Notes: generated by a model not told the origin, from the letters alone. A stretch of DNA of 64,000 bases from Actinomadura opuntiae (GCF_030283205.1 NZ_JASNWF010000030.1:42441-106440); one strand, 5' to 3'. Shown: positions 43,519-51,964, numbered from the stretch's first letter. A program made the numbers and translations.

Positions 43519-44241
43519 ATGAGTCAGTCCAGTCCGCAGCAGGGGCGGCCGTCGTGCCCGAGCCGCCCGCGGCCGCGGCGGCAGGACCTGCACCCCGCGC
43601 GGCCCGGCGCCGATCCGTCCGACCATCCCGCGGTTCCCGGCCCGGTCCGGGCCTCCGACGCCGAGCGCGAGGCCGTGGTCGAGCGATTGCGGGTCGCCTC
43701 GGTGGAGGGGCGGCTGACCTTCGAGGAGCTGACCGAGCGCACCGAGGCCGCCTACGCGGCCGTCAGCCGCACCGACCTCGAGCACATCACCGCCGACCTG
43801 CCCGGCATGGGCGCGCCCGGCGCCAACCCGGCGCCGCTGCAGGTCAAGCGGCGGTTCAGCGCCGTCATGGGGGACTGCAAGGAGCGCATCGTCGGCCGCA
43901 TCGACGGCCCGCTGGAGGCGGTGTCGGTGATGGGCGACGTCGAGCTGGACCTGCGCGGCGCGCAGGTCCCCACCGGCGAGGTGCACATCGCGGCCACCGC
44001 CGTGATGGGCGACGTGAAGATCATCGTGCCGGACGGGGTGGCGGTCGAGCTGATGGGCCACGCCTTCCTCGGCGACCGCCGCGTCCAGACGCGCGAGTGC
44101 TGCCCGGGCGAGCGGATCCCCGTCGTGCGGGTCACCGCGAACGCCTTCATGGGCGACGTGAAGATCGTGGACGACGAGCACCACGCCCCGATCCGCGGGG
44201 CGGTCGCGTCCTGGTGGCGCGACCGCCGCTCCGGCTCCTGA
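43519..44241 (+). CDS. DUF1707 and LiaF-like domain protein
   Basis: The 240-residue protein starts with a ~45-residue Pro/Arg-rich disordered segment. A DUF1707 domain (RASDAEREAVVERLRVA, then GRLTFEELTERTEAAYAA) is followed by a C-terminal beta-helix-like domain related to the LiaF cell-wall-antibiotic-response domain. In the latter the motif x-x-M-G-D is repeated four times (SAVMGD, VSVMGD, TAVMGD, NAFMGD). There is no transmembrane segment, unlike many relatives. It is probably an envelope-stress-related scaffolding or sensor protein. Confidence 0.8.
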   Translation: MSQSSPQQGRPSCPSRPRPRRQDLHPARPGADPSDHPAVPGPVRASDAEREAVVERLRVASVEGRLTFEELTERTEAAYAAVSRTDLEHITADLPGMGAPGANPAPLQVKRRFSAVMGDCKERIVGRIDGPLEAVSVMGDVELDLRGAQVPTGEVHIAATAVMGDVKIIVPDGVAVELMGHAFLGDRRVQTRECCPGERIPVVRVTANAFMGDVKIVDDEHHAPIRGAVASWWRDRRSGS

Positions 44242-44269
44242 CGGCGGCGCCGGAGCCGGACCGTACGGG

Positions 44270-44545
44270 TCAGCGGGATTCGTCGTCGCGTTCCGCCTTG
44301 CGGACGCCCGCGTCGTCCGGGGGCAGCGCGTCGGGGTGACCGGTGCCGACGCCGGGCGTGCCGGTGCCGCTGACCTCATCCTCCTGGCGGGCGCCGCGCT
44401 CCGCGGGCTCCTCGCCCGGCACGCTCGCCGGGACGGAGGTGCCGGGGACGGTGCGGCCCCGCGCGTCCGACCCTTGGTTCACCGGTGCGAAGTCGCGGTC
44501 GTGCGTCGTCTCGGGCTCGTGTCCGGAATCCTCACGCTCATCCAT
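44270..44545 (-). CDS. Small acidic, disordered hypothetical protein
   Basis: The product is 91 residues, rich in Asp, Glu, Gly, Pro and Arg, without hydrophobic core or signal. ATG at 44545; an upstream in-frame ATG would add only a few residues. No family was recognised. It follows the sirohydrochlorin chelatase gene on the same strand, about 50 bases downstream of its stop. It resembles the intrinsically disordered small proteins common in this group. Confidence 0.5.
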   Translation of the reverse strand: MDEREDSGHEPETTHDRDFAPVNQGSDARGRTVPGTSVPASVPGEEPAERGARQEDEVSGTGTPGVGTGHPDALPPDDAGVRKAERDDESR

Positions 44546-44595
44546 GCGCGACCGCATACCCCGAGCCGGACCCGGCGAACGTGAGGAACCCGACG

Positions 44596-45357
44596 TCAGA
44601 CCGCGGTGGCGGTGCGGCCCTCGGCGACGCGGTCGGCCAGCGCCTCGTCGTAGCGGCGGACGACCAGCTCGGCGACCTCCGGCGCCGCCCCCAGGACGGG
44701 GGAGACCGCGAAGGCGCCCGCGTCCAGCGACTCGGCGCGCACCTTGTCGGCGAAGTGGCCCGGCGCGAGGAAGTACGACGCCACCGCCACGCGGGGCGCG
44801 CCCGCGTCGCGCAGCGCCGCGACCGCCTCGGCGGGCGTCGGGCGGGACGCCGACGCGAACGCCGGGACGACGCCGCGCCAGCCGCGCGAGCGCCACTCGC
44901 GCGCCAGCCGCCAGATGGTGGCGTTGGCGGAGTCGTCCGACGACCCGGCCGCGACCAGCACCACGGCGGTGTCGGGGTCGCCCGGCTCCACGCCCGCCTC
45001 CGCCAGGCGGCGCTCCAGCGCGCCGGTCAGCAGCGGATGCGGGCCCAGCGTCGCGGCGGTCCGCAGCGCCAGCCGGGGCCGGCGCGCCCGCACCCGGTTC
45101 AGCACGCCCGGCAGGTCGGTCTTGCTGTGGTAGGCGGCCGTCAGCAGCAGCGGCAGCACGACCGCCGCTGCGGCGCCGTCCCCGGCCAGCGCGTCCAGCG
45201 CCCGGTCGGGGGAGGGCGGCGCGTGGTCGAGGAAGGAGGCCTGCACGGGCAGGCCGGGGCGCAGCGCCCGGACGGCCGCCAGCAACCCGGTGACGGTCGC
45301 GGCGGCACGGGGGTCCCTGCTCCCGTGCGCCACCGCGACCATCGGGACGGCGCTCAC
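44596..45357 (-). CDS. Sirohydrochlorin chelatase (CbiX-type)
   Basis: The 253-residue protein has the two-half CbiX fold. VAHGSRDPRA at the N-terminus supplies the metal-inserting His, and AAYHSKTDLPG the second active-site His at the expected distance. The enzyme inserts Fe(II) into sirohydrochlorin to give siroheme, the cofactor of the sulfite reductase at the start of the operon. The GTG start overlaps the stop of cysH by four bases. A cobaltochelatase role is possible for the family, but context favours siroheme. Confidence 0.88.
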   Translation of the reverse strand: MSAVPMVAVAHGSRDPRAAATVTGLLAAVRALRPGLPVQASFLDHAPPSPDRALDALAGDGAAAAVVLPLLLTAAYHSKTDLPGVLNRVRARRPRLALRTAATLGPHPLLTGALERRLAEAGVEPGDPDTAVVLVAAGSSDDSANATIWRLAREWRSRGWRGVVPAFASASRPTPAEAVAALRDAGAPRVAVASYFLAPGHFADKVRAESLDAGAFAVSPVLGAAPEVAELVVRRYDEALADRVAEGRTATAV

Positions 45358-46064
45358 AGGTGGATGCCGCACTCGGTCTTGCCCATGCCCGCCCAGCGGC
45401 CGCTGCGCGGGTCCTCGCCGGGCGCGACCGGGCGGGTGCACGGCTCGCAGCCGATCGAGGGGTAGTCGTCGTAGTGCAGCGGGTTGATGATGACCCCGTT
45501 GTCCTCGATGTAGTTGTCCATGTCCTCCTGGGACCAGTCCAGGATCGGGTTCACCTTGACCATGCCGCGCTTGCGGTCCCACTCGACGACGCGGCGGTTG
45601 CGGCGGCTGGCGGTCTCGTCCCGGCGGATCCCGCTGAACCAGGCCATGTAGCCCTCCAGCGCCCGGCCGAGCGGCTCCACCTTGCGCAGGTGGCAGCACA
45701 GGTCGGGGTTGCGGCCGTGCAGGCGGGGGCCGAGCGCGGCCTCCTGCTCCTCGACGGTGCGCGACGGCGTCACGTTGATGACGTTCACCGGGTACACGGC
45801 CTCCACCGCGTCGCGGGTGCCGATCGTCTCGGCGAAGTGGTAGCCGGTGTCGACGAACAGCACGTCGATGCCCGGCTTCACCTTCGACACCAGGTGGATC
45901 AGGGCGGCGTCCGACATGGACGAGGTGAGGCAGATCCGGTCGCCGAACGTGGCGACGGCCCACCGGATGACCTCCAGGGTGGGCGCGCCCTCCAGCGCCT
46001 CGGCGGCCGATTCGACGATGTCCTCGAGGTCCAGGGTCGGTCTGTCGGTCTCCAGCAGCGTCAC
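45354..46064 (-). CDS. cysH: Assimilatory adenylylsulfate (APS) reductase, CysH-type
   Basis: The 236-residue protein has a PP-loop-like SSMSDAALIH segment in the N-terminal half. The cysteine motifs CCHLRKV and CEPCTRPV mark the [4Fe-4S]-containing APS reductase branch rather than PAPS reductases. The C-terminal catalytic Cys is in KTECGIHL. The reaction is APS to sulfite with thioredoxin. GTG start at 46064 behind AAGGAG, overlapping the stop of the small zinc-ribbon gene. No cysDNC genes lie in the window; they must be elsewhere. Confidence 0.92.
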   Translation of the reverse strand: MTLLETDRPTLDLEDIVESAAEALEGAPTLEVIRWAVATFGDRICLTSSMSDAALIHLVSKVKPGIDVLFVDTGYHFAETIGTRDAVEAVYPVNVINVTPSRTVEEQEAALGPRLHGRNPDLCCHLRKVEPLGRALEGYMAWFSGIRRDETASRRNRRVVEWDRKRGMVKVNPILDWSQEDMDNYIEDNGVIINPLHYDDYPSIGCEPCTRPVAPGEDPRSGRWAGMGKTECGIHL

Positions 46065-46222
46065 CGGGACTCCTTGGTCTGTTGGGCGGATCGGACACCG
46101 AGGAACTTCAGCTGGAAGGAGCGGACGCAGTCGTTGCAGAACCACGCCCCGTGCTCCTCGAGAGGTTCGAGATCTTCTTCACCGCAGTACGGGCAGTAGA
46201 ACGGCGCGGCACGTTCGCTCAT
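46061..46222 (-). CDS. 53-residue zinc-ribbon protein of the sulfur assimilation operon
   Basis: This is a short gene easily missed. Translation begins MSERAAPFYCPYCGEEDLE and contains two Cys pairs, C10-x2-C13 (CPYC) and C29-x2-C32 (CNDC), the pattern of a zinc ribbon or rubredoxin-like knuckle, followed by a basic/polar tail. It lies 13 bases after sulfite reductase and overlaps cysH by four bases (GTGA), so it is translated with them. A small conserved protein occupies this place in other actinobacterial cys operons (SCO6101 in Streptomyces coelicolor, as I recall). Function unknown; a metallochaperone or partner of the reductase is a reasonable guess. Confidence 0.75.
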   Translation of the reverse strand: MSERAAPFYCPYCGEEDLEPLEEHGAWFCNDCVRSFQLKFLGVRSAQQTKESR

Positions 46223-46235
46223 TCCGGCCTGCCCG

Positions 46236-47903
46236 CTACTTGAGGTCGGCCTCGTCGGCGCGCTGCGCCCACGCGGCGAACGTCTCGCCGTCGGCGCGCT
46301 GCTCGTCGAACCTGCGGACGACGCGCTCGACGTAGTCGGTCAGTCCGGCCGACGTGGTCTTCAGGCCGCGGACCTTCTTGCCGAACGAGGCGCCGAGCTG
46401 CCCGCCGATGTGGATCTGGAAGCCCTCGACCTGGTCGCCGTTCTCGTCCACGACCAGCTGGCCCTTCAGCCCGATGTCGGCGACCTGGATCCGGGCGCAG
46501 GCGTTCGGGCAGCCGTTGACGTTGATCGTCAGCGGCTGGTCGAAGTCGGGCAGCCGCTTCTCCAGCTCGTCCACCAGGTCCATCGCGCGCTGCTTGGTCT
46601 CGACGATCGCGAGCTTGCAGTACTCGATGCCGGTGCAGGCCATCGTCTGCCGCCGGAACGTGGACGGCCGGACCTGCAGGTCGTGCTCGGCCAGCGCCTC
46701 GGCGAGCGCCTCGGTGTTCTCCTCCGGGACGTCCAGGATGACCATCTTCTGCTCGATGGTCGTGCGGACGCGGCCCGAGCCGTACCGGTCGGCCAGCTCG
46801 CCGATGGTGCCGAGCAGCTCGCCGTTCACCCGGCCCACGCGCGGCGCGAACCCGACGTAGAACCGGCCGTCCTTCTGCGGGTGGATCCCGACGTGGTCGC
46901 GGCGGCCCAGCGGCGCGGCCGGCTCGGGGCCGTCCGGCAGCGCGTACCCGAGGTACTCCTTCTCCAGCACCTCGCGGAACTTCTCCGCGCCCCAGTCCTT
47001 CATCAGGAACTTCAGCCGGGCGCGGCTGCGCAGCCGCCGGTACCCGTAGTCGCGGAAGATCGAGGTGACGCCGTGCCAGACCTCGCTGGTCTGCTCCGGC
47101 TTCACGAACACCCCGAGGCTCTGGGCGAACATCGGGTTGGTGGACAGCCCGCCGCCGACGAACAGCTGGTAGCCGGTCTCGCCCGCCTCGTTCACCACGC
47201 CGACGAACGCGATGTCGTTGATCTCGTGGACGGTGCAGTGCGCGGTGCAGCCCGACAGCGCCGTCTTGTACTTGCGCGGCAGGTTGGAGAACTCCGGCGA
47301 GCCGATGTAGCGGTCGTGGATCACGCGCAGGTCGCGGGTCGCGTCGATGACCTCGTCGGCGGCGATCCCGGCCAGCGGGCAGCCGAGGATGGTGCGCGGC
47401 ACGTCCCCGCACGCCTCCATCGTGTGCAGCCCGACCGCCTCCAGCGCCTCCCAGATCGCCGGGACGTCCTCGATCCGCACCCAGTGCAGCTGGACGTTCT
47501 GCCGGTCGGTGAGGTCGGCGGTGCCGCGGGCGTACCGGGTGGAGATGTCGGCGATGGTGCGCAGCTGCGGGCCGCTGAGCTGGCCGCCGTCGATGCGCAC
47601 CCGCATCATGAAGTACTTGTCCTCGAGCTCCTCGTCCTCGAGGGCCCCGGTCTTGCCGCCGTCGATGCCCGGCTTGCGCTGGGTGTACAGGCCCATCCAG
47701 CGGAACCGGCCGCGCAGGTCGGCCGGGTCGATGGAGTCGAAACCGGTCTTGGAGTAGACGTCGATGATCCGGCGGCGGACGTTCAGCCCGTCGTCGTTCT
47801 TCTTGTTCTCCTCGTTCTTGTTGAGCGGTTCCCGGTAGCCGAGGGCCCACTGGCCCTCGCCCTTCTTGCGCTTGATCGCGGGTGGCACGGCGCGCGTCCT
47901 CAT
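46236..47903 (-). CDS. sir: Ferredoxin-dependent sulfite (nitrite/sulfite) reductase
   Basis: The 555-residue protein carries the duplicated siroheme/[4Fe-4S] fold: a QNVQLHWVRIEDVPAIW block, then cluster ligands in MACTGIEYC (C-x5-C) and NGCPNAC (C-x3-C). It reduces sulfite to sulfide with electrons from ferredoxin; sequence alone does not exclude nitrite, but the cysH neighbour and leader peptide argue for sulfite. ATG at 47903 is used although it lacks a strong ribosome-binding site; a GTG at 47888 is possible. It is first structural gene of the unit, preceded by a leader peptide and hairpin. Confidence 0.92.
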   Translation of the reverse strand: MRTRAVPPAIKRKKGEGQWALGYREPLNKNEENKKNDDGLNVRRRIIDVYSKTGFDSIDPADLRGRFRWMGLYTQRKPGIDGGKTGALEDEELEDKYFMMRVRIDGGQLSGPQLRTIADISTRYARGTADLTDRQNVQLHWVRIEDVPAIWEALEAVGLHTMEACGDVPRTILGCPLAGIAADEVIDATRDLRVIHDRYIGSPEFSNLPRKYKTALSGCTAHCTVHEINDIAFVGVVNEAGETGYQLFVGGGLSTNPMFAQSLGVFVKPEQTSEVWHGVTSIFRDYGYRRLRSRARLKFLMKDWGAEKFREVLEKEYLGYALPDGPEPAAPLGRRDHVGIHPQKDGRFYVGFAPRVGRVNGELLGTIGELADRYGSGRVRTTIEQKMVILDVPEENTEALAEALAEHDLQVRPSTFRRQTMACTGIEYCKLAIVETKQRAMDLVDELEKRLPDFDQPLTINVNGCPNACARIQVADIGLKGQLVVDENGDQVEGFQIHIGGQLGASFGKKVRGLKTTSAGLTDYVERVVRRFDEQRADGETFAAWAQRADEADLK

Positions 47904-47980
47904 CTGTGGTCGTGAGGGACGCGTAGCGCAGCGGCGCTCTGAGGCAGCCGGCTCGACGCTGAGCAGGATGAAGTCAAAGG

Positions 47981-48035
47981 TGACGCCGGTGCACCACGCG
48001 CCCGGCTGAGCGAAGGGGCGTGGTCTGGGGCGTCA
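47981..48035 (-). promoter_or_regulatory. Attenuator-like nested hairpin after the leader peptide
   Basis: On the minus strand, TGACGCC (which begins with the leader's own stop codon, 48035-48029) pairs with GGCGTCA (47987-47981). Inside it ACCACGC (48024-48018) pairs with GCGTGGT (47999-47993). Formation of the outer stem would compete with a ribosome sitting at the end of the leader, an arrangement fit for translation-dependent control of the downstream sulfite reductase gene. Confidence 0.6.
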
Positions 48036-48110
48036 GCGACAGATCGCGCTGCGGACGCGGAGGAAGTCGACGTGCCGGCGCTTGGCCAGCAGCGGGTCCG
48101 CAGCAGTCAT
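48033..48110 (-). CDS. Cysteine-containing leader peptide of the sulfur operon
   Basis: A 25-residue ORF, MTAADPLL then RRHVDFLRVRSAICR, matches the actinobacterial putative leader peptide family found before sulfur and cysteine genes (R-x-H-V-D-x-x-R-x-x-S-A-I-C-R). The Cys codon is the second last before the stop. A ribosome stalled there for lack of Cys-tRNA would cover the stop and the start of the hairpin just downstream. It lies 129 bases upstream of the sulfite reductase gene on the same strand. Start at the ATG at 48110; the site upstream is weak (GAG). Confidence 0.75.
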   Translation of the reverse strand: MTAADPLLAKRRHVDFLRVRSAICR

Positions 48111-48178
48111 GCTCAAACTCTGACACGGCATCTCGCGGGCTGTCCAGTGACGTCCGGAATGTGGGCGAGTGAGAAGTG

Positions 48179-48394
48179 TCATCCCTGCCGCCTCCAGTTC
48201 ACCGGAGGCTCCGCGCCCGGCGTCGCGCCCCGCCCGTCCGGCGAACGGGTCCCGGGGGCGGGCCCGGACGTCGTCGACGGCGTCGCGGGCGCGGCCTTGT
48301 GCTGGCAGTCGCACCACGACCCGCCACGGCACTCCTCGTGGTGGCGTTCGCGGCAGGACCGGCATATCACCCCTCTATTGTCACCGATCCGCAT
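48179..48394 (-). CDS. Small Cys/His-rich putative zinc-binding protein
   Basis: The product is 71 residues. The first half contains C11-x2-C14, then HHEEC and WCDCQHK, giving at least five Cys and several His in 22 residues, a compact zinc-binding module. The second half is Pro/Gly/Ala-rich and probably disordered. The module ECRGGSWCDCQH recurs, to my knowledge, in small actinobacterial hypothetical proteins. Function unknown. It is transcribed toward the leader peptide gene, with its own ATG; a GTG eight codons in is an alternative start. Confidence 0.55.
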   Translation of the reverse strand: MRIGDNRGVICRSCRERHHEECRGGSWCDCQHKAAPATPSTTSGPAPGTRSPDGRGATPGAEPPVNWRRQG

Positions 48395-48618
48395 CGATGC
48401 TCGCGCACCGGCATAACGATCAGGGGCCGGACTGCGGCCGGCGCCGTCGAACCGGGTAGGAGCGGGGGATCGGAAGGCGGCGGCCCGGAGCCCGCGCCCG
48501 CGGGCGGCCGGACCCTTGAGCGGGCGGAGGAGGGGATCGGCGCGCGACGCGCGGAGCGGATCACGGAAATGGGCGATGCGGAATCTTCCGGGCGGTCCAC
48601 ACCCTACGGTGGGGCGCT

Positions 48619-49932
48619 GTGACCACCGTCTCGGACGCGGCCGGCGATTCCCCGGCCAGGGACCACGGCGGCGCGGACGGCGCCGGCGGCCGCGACCGCG
48701 CGCCCTCCGCCGGCGCGCCCCCGGTGCCCGCCCCCGCGAAGCCCGCGCCCTCCGAACAGGCGGCCCCGGAGGGGGCGTCCGGGGAGCGCGCGTCCTCCGG
48801 CCGCGCCGCCGCGAACCATGCGGCTCCCGATCTTGGGCATACCGGTCCCGTGCGTTCTGACCACGCCCCGCGCCTCGTCGCGGGCTCGGCCGCGCGCGTC
48901 CGTTCCGCGGGCGCGCGGGTCCGCGCGGCCGCCCGCCGCGCCGGCACGGCGTTCTGGGGCGCGCTGGGCGTCCTCGCGCGGTCCGGCGGCCCGGTCGGCT
49001 GGCGGCTGGTCAAGGGGACGGCGGTCGGGGCGTTCCGCTACCGGGTGACCGGGCTCGCCGCCGAGATCGCGTTCTTCGCGCTGCTGTCGCTGCCGCCGCT
49101 GGCGCTCGGGCTGATCGGCACCATGGGCCACTTCCAGGGCGTGATCGGCCCGGAGACGGTCGCCGACATCCGCACCAGGGTCGTCGAGCACGCCCACACG
49201 GTGCTGACCGACAACGCGGTGAAGACCGTGGTGGTCCCGCTGCTCGACGACGTGATCCGCGGCGGCAGCCCGGACATCGTGTCGATCAGCTTCGTGCTGT
49301 CGCTGTGGGCGGGGTCGCGGGCGGTCAACGTCTGCATCGACACGATCACGATCGCCTACGGGCTGTCGGGCATCCGCGGGGTGATCCGCACCCGGACGCG
49401 CGCGTTCATCCTCTACGTCCTCGGGCTGGTCGCCGGGCTGGTGGTGGTGCCGCTGCTGGTCGCCGGGCCGACCCTGGCGCGGCAGGCGCTGCCGGAGAGC
49501 GCCACGATCGTCCAGGTCCTGTACTGGCCGGTCCTGGTGGGCCTGTCGGTCCTGTCGCTGGCGCTGCTCTACCACATGAGCGTGCCGGTGCGGACGGCCT
49601 GGTGGCGCGAGGTCCCCGGCGCGGTGCTGGCGCTGCTGATCTGGGTGATCGGCAGCCTGGTCCTGCGGATCTACCTGAGCGGGTCGCTGAGCGGGGTGTC
49701 GGTGTACGGCTCGCTGGCCGCCGCGATCGCGGTGCTCGCCTGGCTGTACGTGGCGGCGCTCGCGGTGCTGATCGGCGCGACGCTGAACGCCGAGATCGAC
49801 CGGCTGTGGCCGAGCGCCGGGACCGCGCGGGCGCGCGCCGTCCAGGAGGCGCGGGCCCGGCAGGAGGAGGAGGGGGACGACGGGCGGGACGGGCCCGGGG
49901 CGACCGCCGCCGAGCCCGGGGACGAAAGGTAA
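48619..49932 (+). CDS. YihY/BrkB-family integral membrane protein
   Basis: The 437-residue protein has an ~100-residue disordered Ala/Pro/Gly N-terminus, then six hydrophobic segments with the family pattern EIAFFALLSLPPLALGLIG, SLWAGSRAVNVCIDTI, SLALLYHMSVPVRTAWWREV and IYLSGSLSGVSVYGSLAA, followed by a short cytoplasmic Glu/Asp-rich tail. The family is of unknown transport function; the old RNase BN name is wrong. GTG start at 48619 following GGTGGGG. It is probably monocistronic. Confidence 0.88.
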   Translation: MTTVSDAAGDSPARDHGGADGAGGRDRAPSAGAPPVPAPAKPAPSEQAAPEGASGERASSGRAAANHAAPDLGHTGPVRSDHAPRLVAGSAARVRSAGARVRAAARRAGTAFWGALGVLARSGGPVGWRLVKGTAVGAFRYRVTGLAAEIAFFALLSLPPLALGLIGTMGHFQGVIGPETVADIRTRVVEHAHTVLTDNAVKTVVVPLLDDVIRGGSPDIVSISFVLSLWAGSRAVNVCIDTITIAYGLSGIRGVIRTRTRAFILYVLGLVAGLVVVPLLVAGPTLARQALPESATIVQVLYWPVLVGLSVLSLALLYHMSVPVRTAWWREVPGAVLALLIWVIGSLVLRIYLSGSLSGVSVYGSLAAAIAVLAWLYVAALAVLIGATLNAEIDRLWPSAGTARARAVQEARARQEEEGDDGRDGPGATAAEPGDER

Positions 49933-49987
49933 AAACTGCCCCGTTCACGGCTTTGAAAAGGCCAAACATGTCGTAGCCTCGCTTGCC

Positions 49988-50971
49988 ATGACCCCCCGAG
50001 AGGACACCGGCCGGCTCCGGACCGTGACCGGCACGATCGCGACGTCCGAGATCACCGGCCCGGTGCTCTCCCACGAGCACCTGCAGCTGGACCTGCGCTG
50101 GCCCGCCCGCCCCCAGCAGGTCGACTCGGACCCGGCGCGCTGGCTGGACGAGGAGAAGGGCGTCCAGCGGGAGCTGAACGAGCTGCGCAAGGAGCACGGC
50201 CTCGGCCTCGTCGTCGACCTGACCTGCTCGGGGATGGGGCGCAACGCCGCCGCGCTGGCCCGCATCAGCGCCGGCGCGCGGGTCGCCGTGGTCGCCGGGA
50301 CCGGCGTGTTCACCGAGCCGTTCCACCCCGCGTTCGTCCGCGAGGCCCTCGCCGACGCCGGGCCGGAGGGCCGGTCCGGCGTCGACCGGCTGGCCGAGCG
50401 GCTGCTCGCCGAGATCGGCTTCGGCCTGGACGGCACCAACGCGCTGCCCGGCGTGATCGGCGAGATCGGCACCTGGGGCGAGGCGCCCACCGAGGCCGAG
50501 GAGCTGTGCCTGCGGGCCGCCGCCCGCGCCGCCCGCTACTCGGGCCTGTCGGTGGCGACCTACGGCCGCGCCGGCGTGGCCCAGCTGGAGATCCTCACCG
50601 CCGCCGGGCTCGCCCCGGACCGGATCGCGGTCGGCCAGCAGGACCGGGTGGACGACCCCGGCCAGCACCGCAAGATCGCCGAGACCGGCGGGTACGTGTC
50701 GTTCGGCACGCTCGGCCTGGCCGGCGAGGACCACGCGGCGATCGGCGCCCGGGTGCGCGCCGTCATGGACCTGCTGGAGGCCGGGCACGCCGAGCGGGTG
50801 CTGCTGAGCACCGGCGTCTCGCGGATGGAGCAGGTCGTCCGGTACGGCGGCGCCGGCTACGGCTACCTGTTCGACACCTTCCTGCCCGCCCTGCGGGCCG
50901 CCGGTGCCGACGAGGCGGCCGTCGACACGATCCTGCGGGCCAACCCGCTGCGCTGGCTCACCGGCGGCTGA
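49988..50971 (+). CDS. Phosphotriesterase-family protein with degenerate metal site
   Basis: The 327-residue TIM-barrel protein is related to bacterial phosphotriesterase/lactonase homologues. The first-strand HxH (His29, His31 in SHEHLQ) is present and a Glu is in the position of the bridging carboxylate (GEIGTWG). The other ligands are not: the expected His of the VHT/IHT motif is absent (VATYGRAG), the GH-x-D His is Gln (VGQQDRVD) and the SxD Asp is Gly (LLSTGVSRM). The C-terminal GGAGYGYLFDTFLPALRAAG matches the family. It is probably not a binuclear hydrolase; a binding or regulatory role, or an altered chemistry, is possible. Confidence 0.8.
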   Translation: MTPREDTGRLRTVTGTIATSEITGPVLSHEHLQLDLRWPARPQQVDSDPARWLDEEKGVQRELNELRKEHGLGLVVDLTCSGMGRNAAALARISAGARVAVVAGTGVFTEPFHPAFVREALADAGPEGRSGVDRLAERLLAEIGFGLDGTNALPGVIGEIGTWGEAPTEAEELCLRAAARAARYSGLSVATYGRAGVAQLEILTAAGLAPDRIAVGQQDRVDDPGQHRKIAETGGYVSFGTLGLAGEDHAAIGARVRAVMDLLEAGHAERVLLSTGVSRMEQVVRYGGAGYGYLFDTFLPALRAAGADEAAVDTILRANPLRWLTGG

Positions 50972-51040
50972 ATCGCGGCGCGCCCGGCGGGTAGGGCCCC
51001 GTCAGGAGTTCTTCCGCGACCCCGGGAGGGGGTGCGCCGA

Positions 51041-51748
51041 ATGACGTGGAACAGGACGGCGAAGCAGCCGGCGGCGCCGGACGAGGCCGTCCCGCTGCCC
51101 TACGCCGACCGCGCGGAGGCGGGCCGGGTGCTCGCGGCGCGGCTCGCCCCGATGGGCCTGGACGGCGCCGTGGTGCTCGCGCTGCCGCGGGGCGGCGTCC
51201 CGGTCGGCTACGAGATCGCGCGGCGCCTGGCGTCCCCGCTGGACGTGCTGGTGACCCGCAAGATCGGCTTCCCGCCGCAGCCGGAGCTCGGCGTGGGCGC
51301 GATCGCCGAGGGCGGCGGGCCGGTGTTCGACCGCGGCCTGCTGGAGCGGCTCGGGCTGACCGAGGAGGACATGGCCGCGACCGTGCGCGCCGAGCGCGCC
51401 GAGCTGGACCGGCGGGTGGCGGCCTACCGCGGCGGCCGGAGCCTGCCGGACGTCGCGGGCCGCGCGGTGGTGGTCGTCGACGACGGCCTGGCCACCGGAG
51501 GCACCGCGCGCGCCGCCGTGCGGGCGACGCGCGGGCGCGGGCCGTCCCGGCTGGTGCTGGCGGTGCCGGTCGGCGCCGAGGAGACCGTGCGGTCGCTGGC
51601 GCGCGAGGTGGACGACCTGGTGGTGCCCGCGGCGCCCTGGGACTTCCGCGCGGTGGGCCAGTGGTACCGCGACTTCGATCAGCTCACCGACCGCGACGTG
51701 ATCGGCTGGCTGGAGCGGGCCGGGAATGGGCGCGGCCAATTTCGGTGA
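51041..51748 (+). CDS. Phosphoribosyltransferase-domain protein
   Basis: The 235-residue type I phosphoribosyltransferase fold has an N-terminal loop LALPRGGVPVGYEIA, and VVVVDDGLATGGTARAA is the PRPP-binding motif. Such stand-alone proteins in actinobacteria are sometimes fused to dienelactone hydrolases; the base or phosphate acceptor is unknown. ATG at 51041 is used because GGGAGGGGG lies about ten bases upstream; a GTG at 51032 is too close to it. It converges with WhiB. Confidence 0.85.
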   Translation: MTWNRTAKQPAAPDEAVPLPYADRAEAGRVLAARLAPMGLDGAVVLALPRGGVPVGYEIARRLASPLDVLVTRKIGFPPQPELGVGAIAEGGGPVFDRGLLERLGLTEEDMAATVRAERAELDRRVAAYRGGRSLPDVAGRAVVVVDDGLATGGTARAAVRATRGRGPSRLVLAVPVGAEETVRSLAREVDDLVVPAAPWDFRAVGQWYRDFDQLTDRDVIGWLERAGNGRGQFR

Positions 51749-51834
51749 ATAAGCCACGCGGCTGCGTCCGGTGCGGTAAAGGCCGCCGGGAAATCGGATG
51801 CGCCGCGACACAGATGTGATGCAGATGTGACGAA

Positions 51835-51900
51835 CGCCCCGGGCCCGGCCGTCGGAGGCCGGGCCCGGGGCGGACGCAAACGGCCCCGCGGTGCGGGGCC
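51835..51900. terminator. Tandem hairpin terminators between convergent genes
   Basis: A perfect 16-bp stem pairs 51835-51850 with 51857-51872 (GGCCGGGCCCGGGGCG) around a 6-base loop. A second stem, GGCCCCGC (51882-51889) with GCGGGGCC (51893-51900), has a 3-base loop and is followed by GTTTTCC. They end the phosphoribosyltransferase gene on one side and WhiB on the other. Confidence 0.8.
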
Positions 51901-51964
51901 GAGTTCGTTTTCCGGTGGCGTGCCGGGGTGCGCGCTGGGAGCGTTGTGGCGTGCCGTGCGGCGG

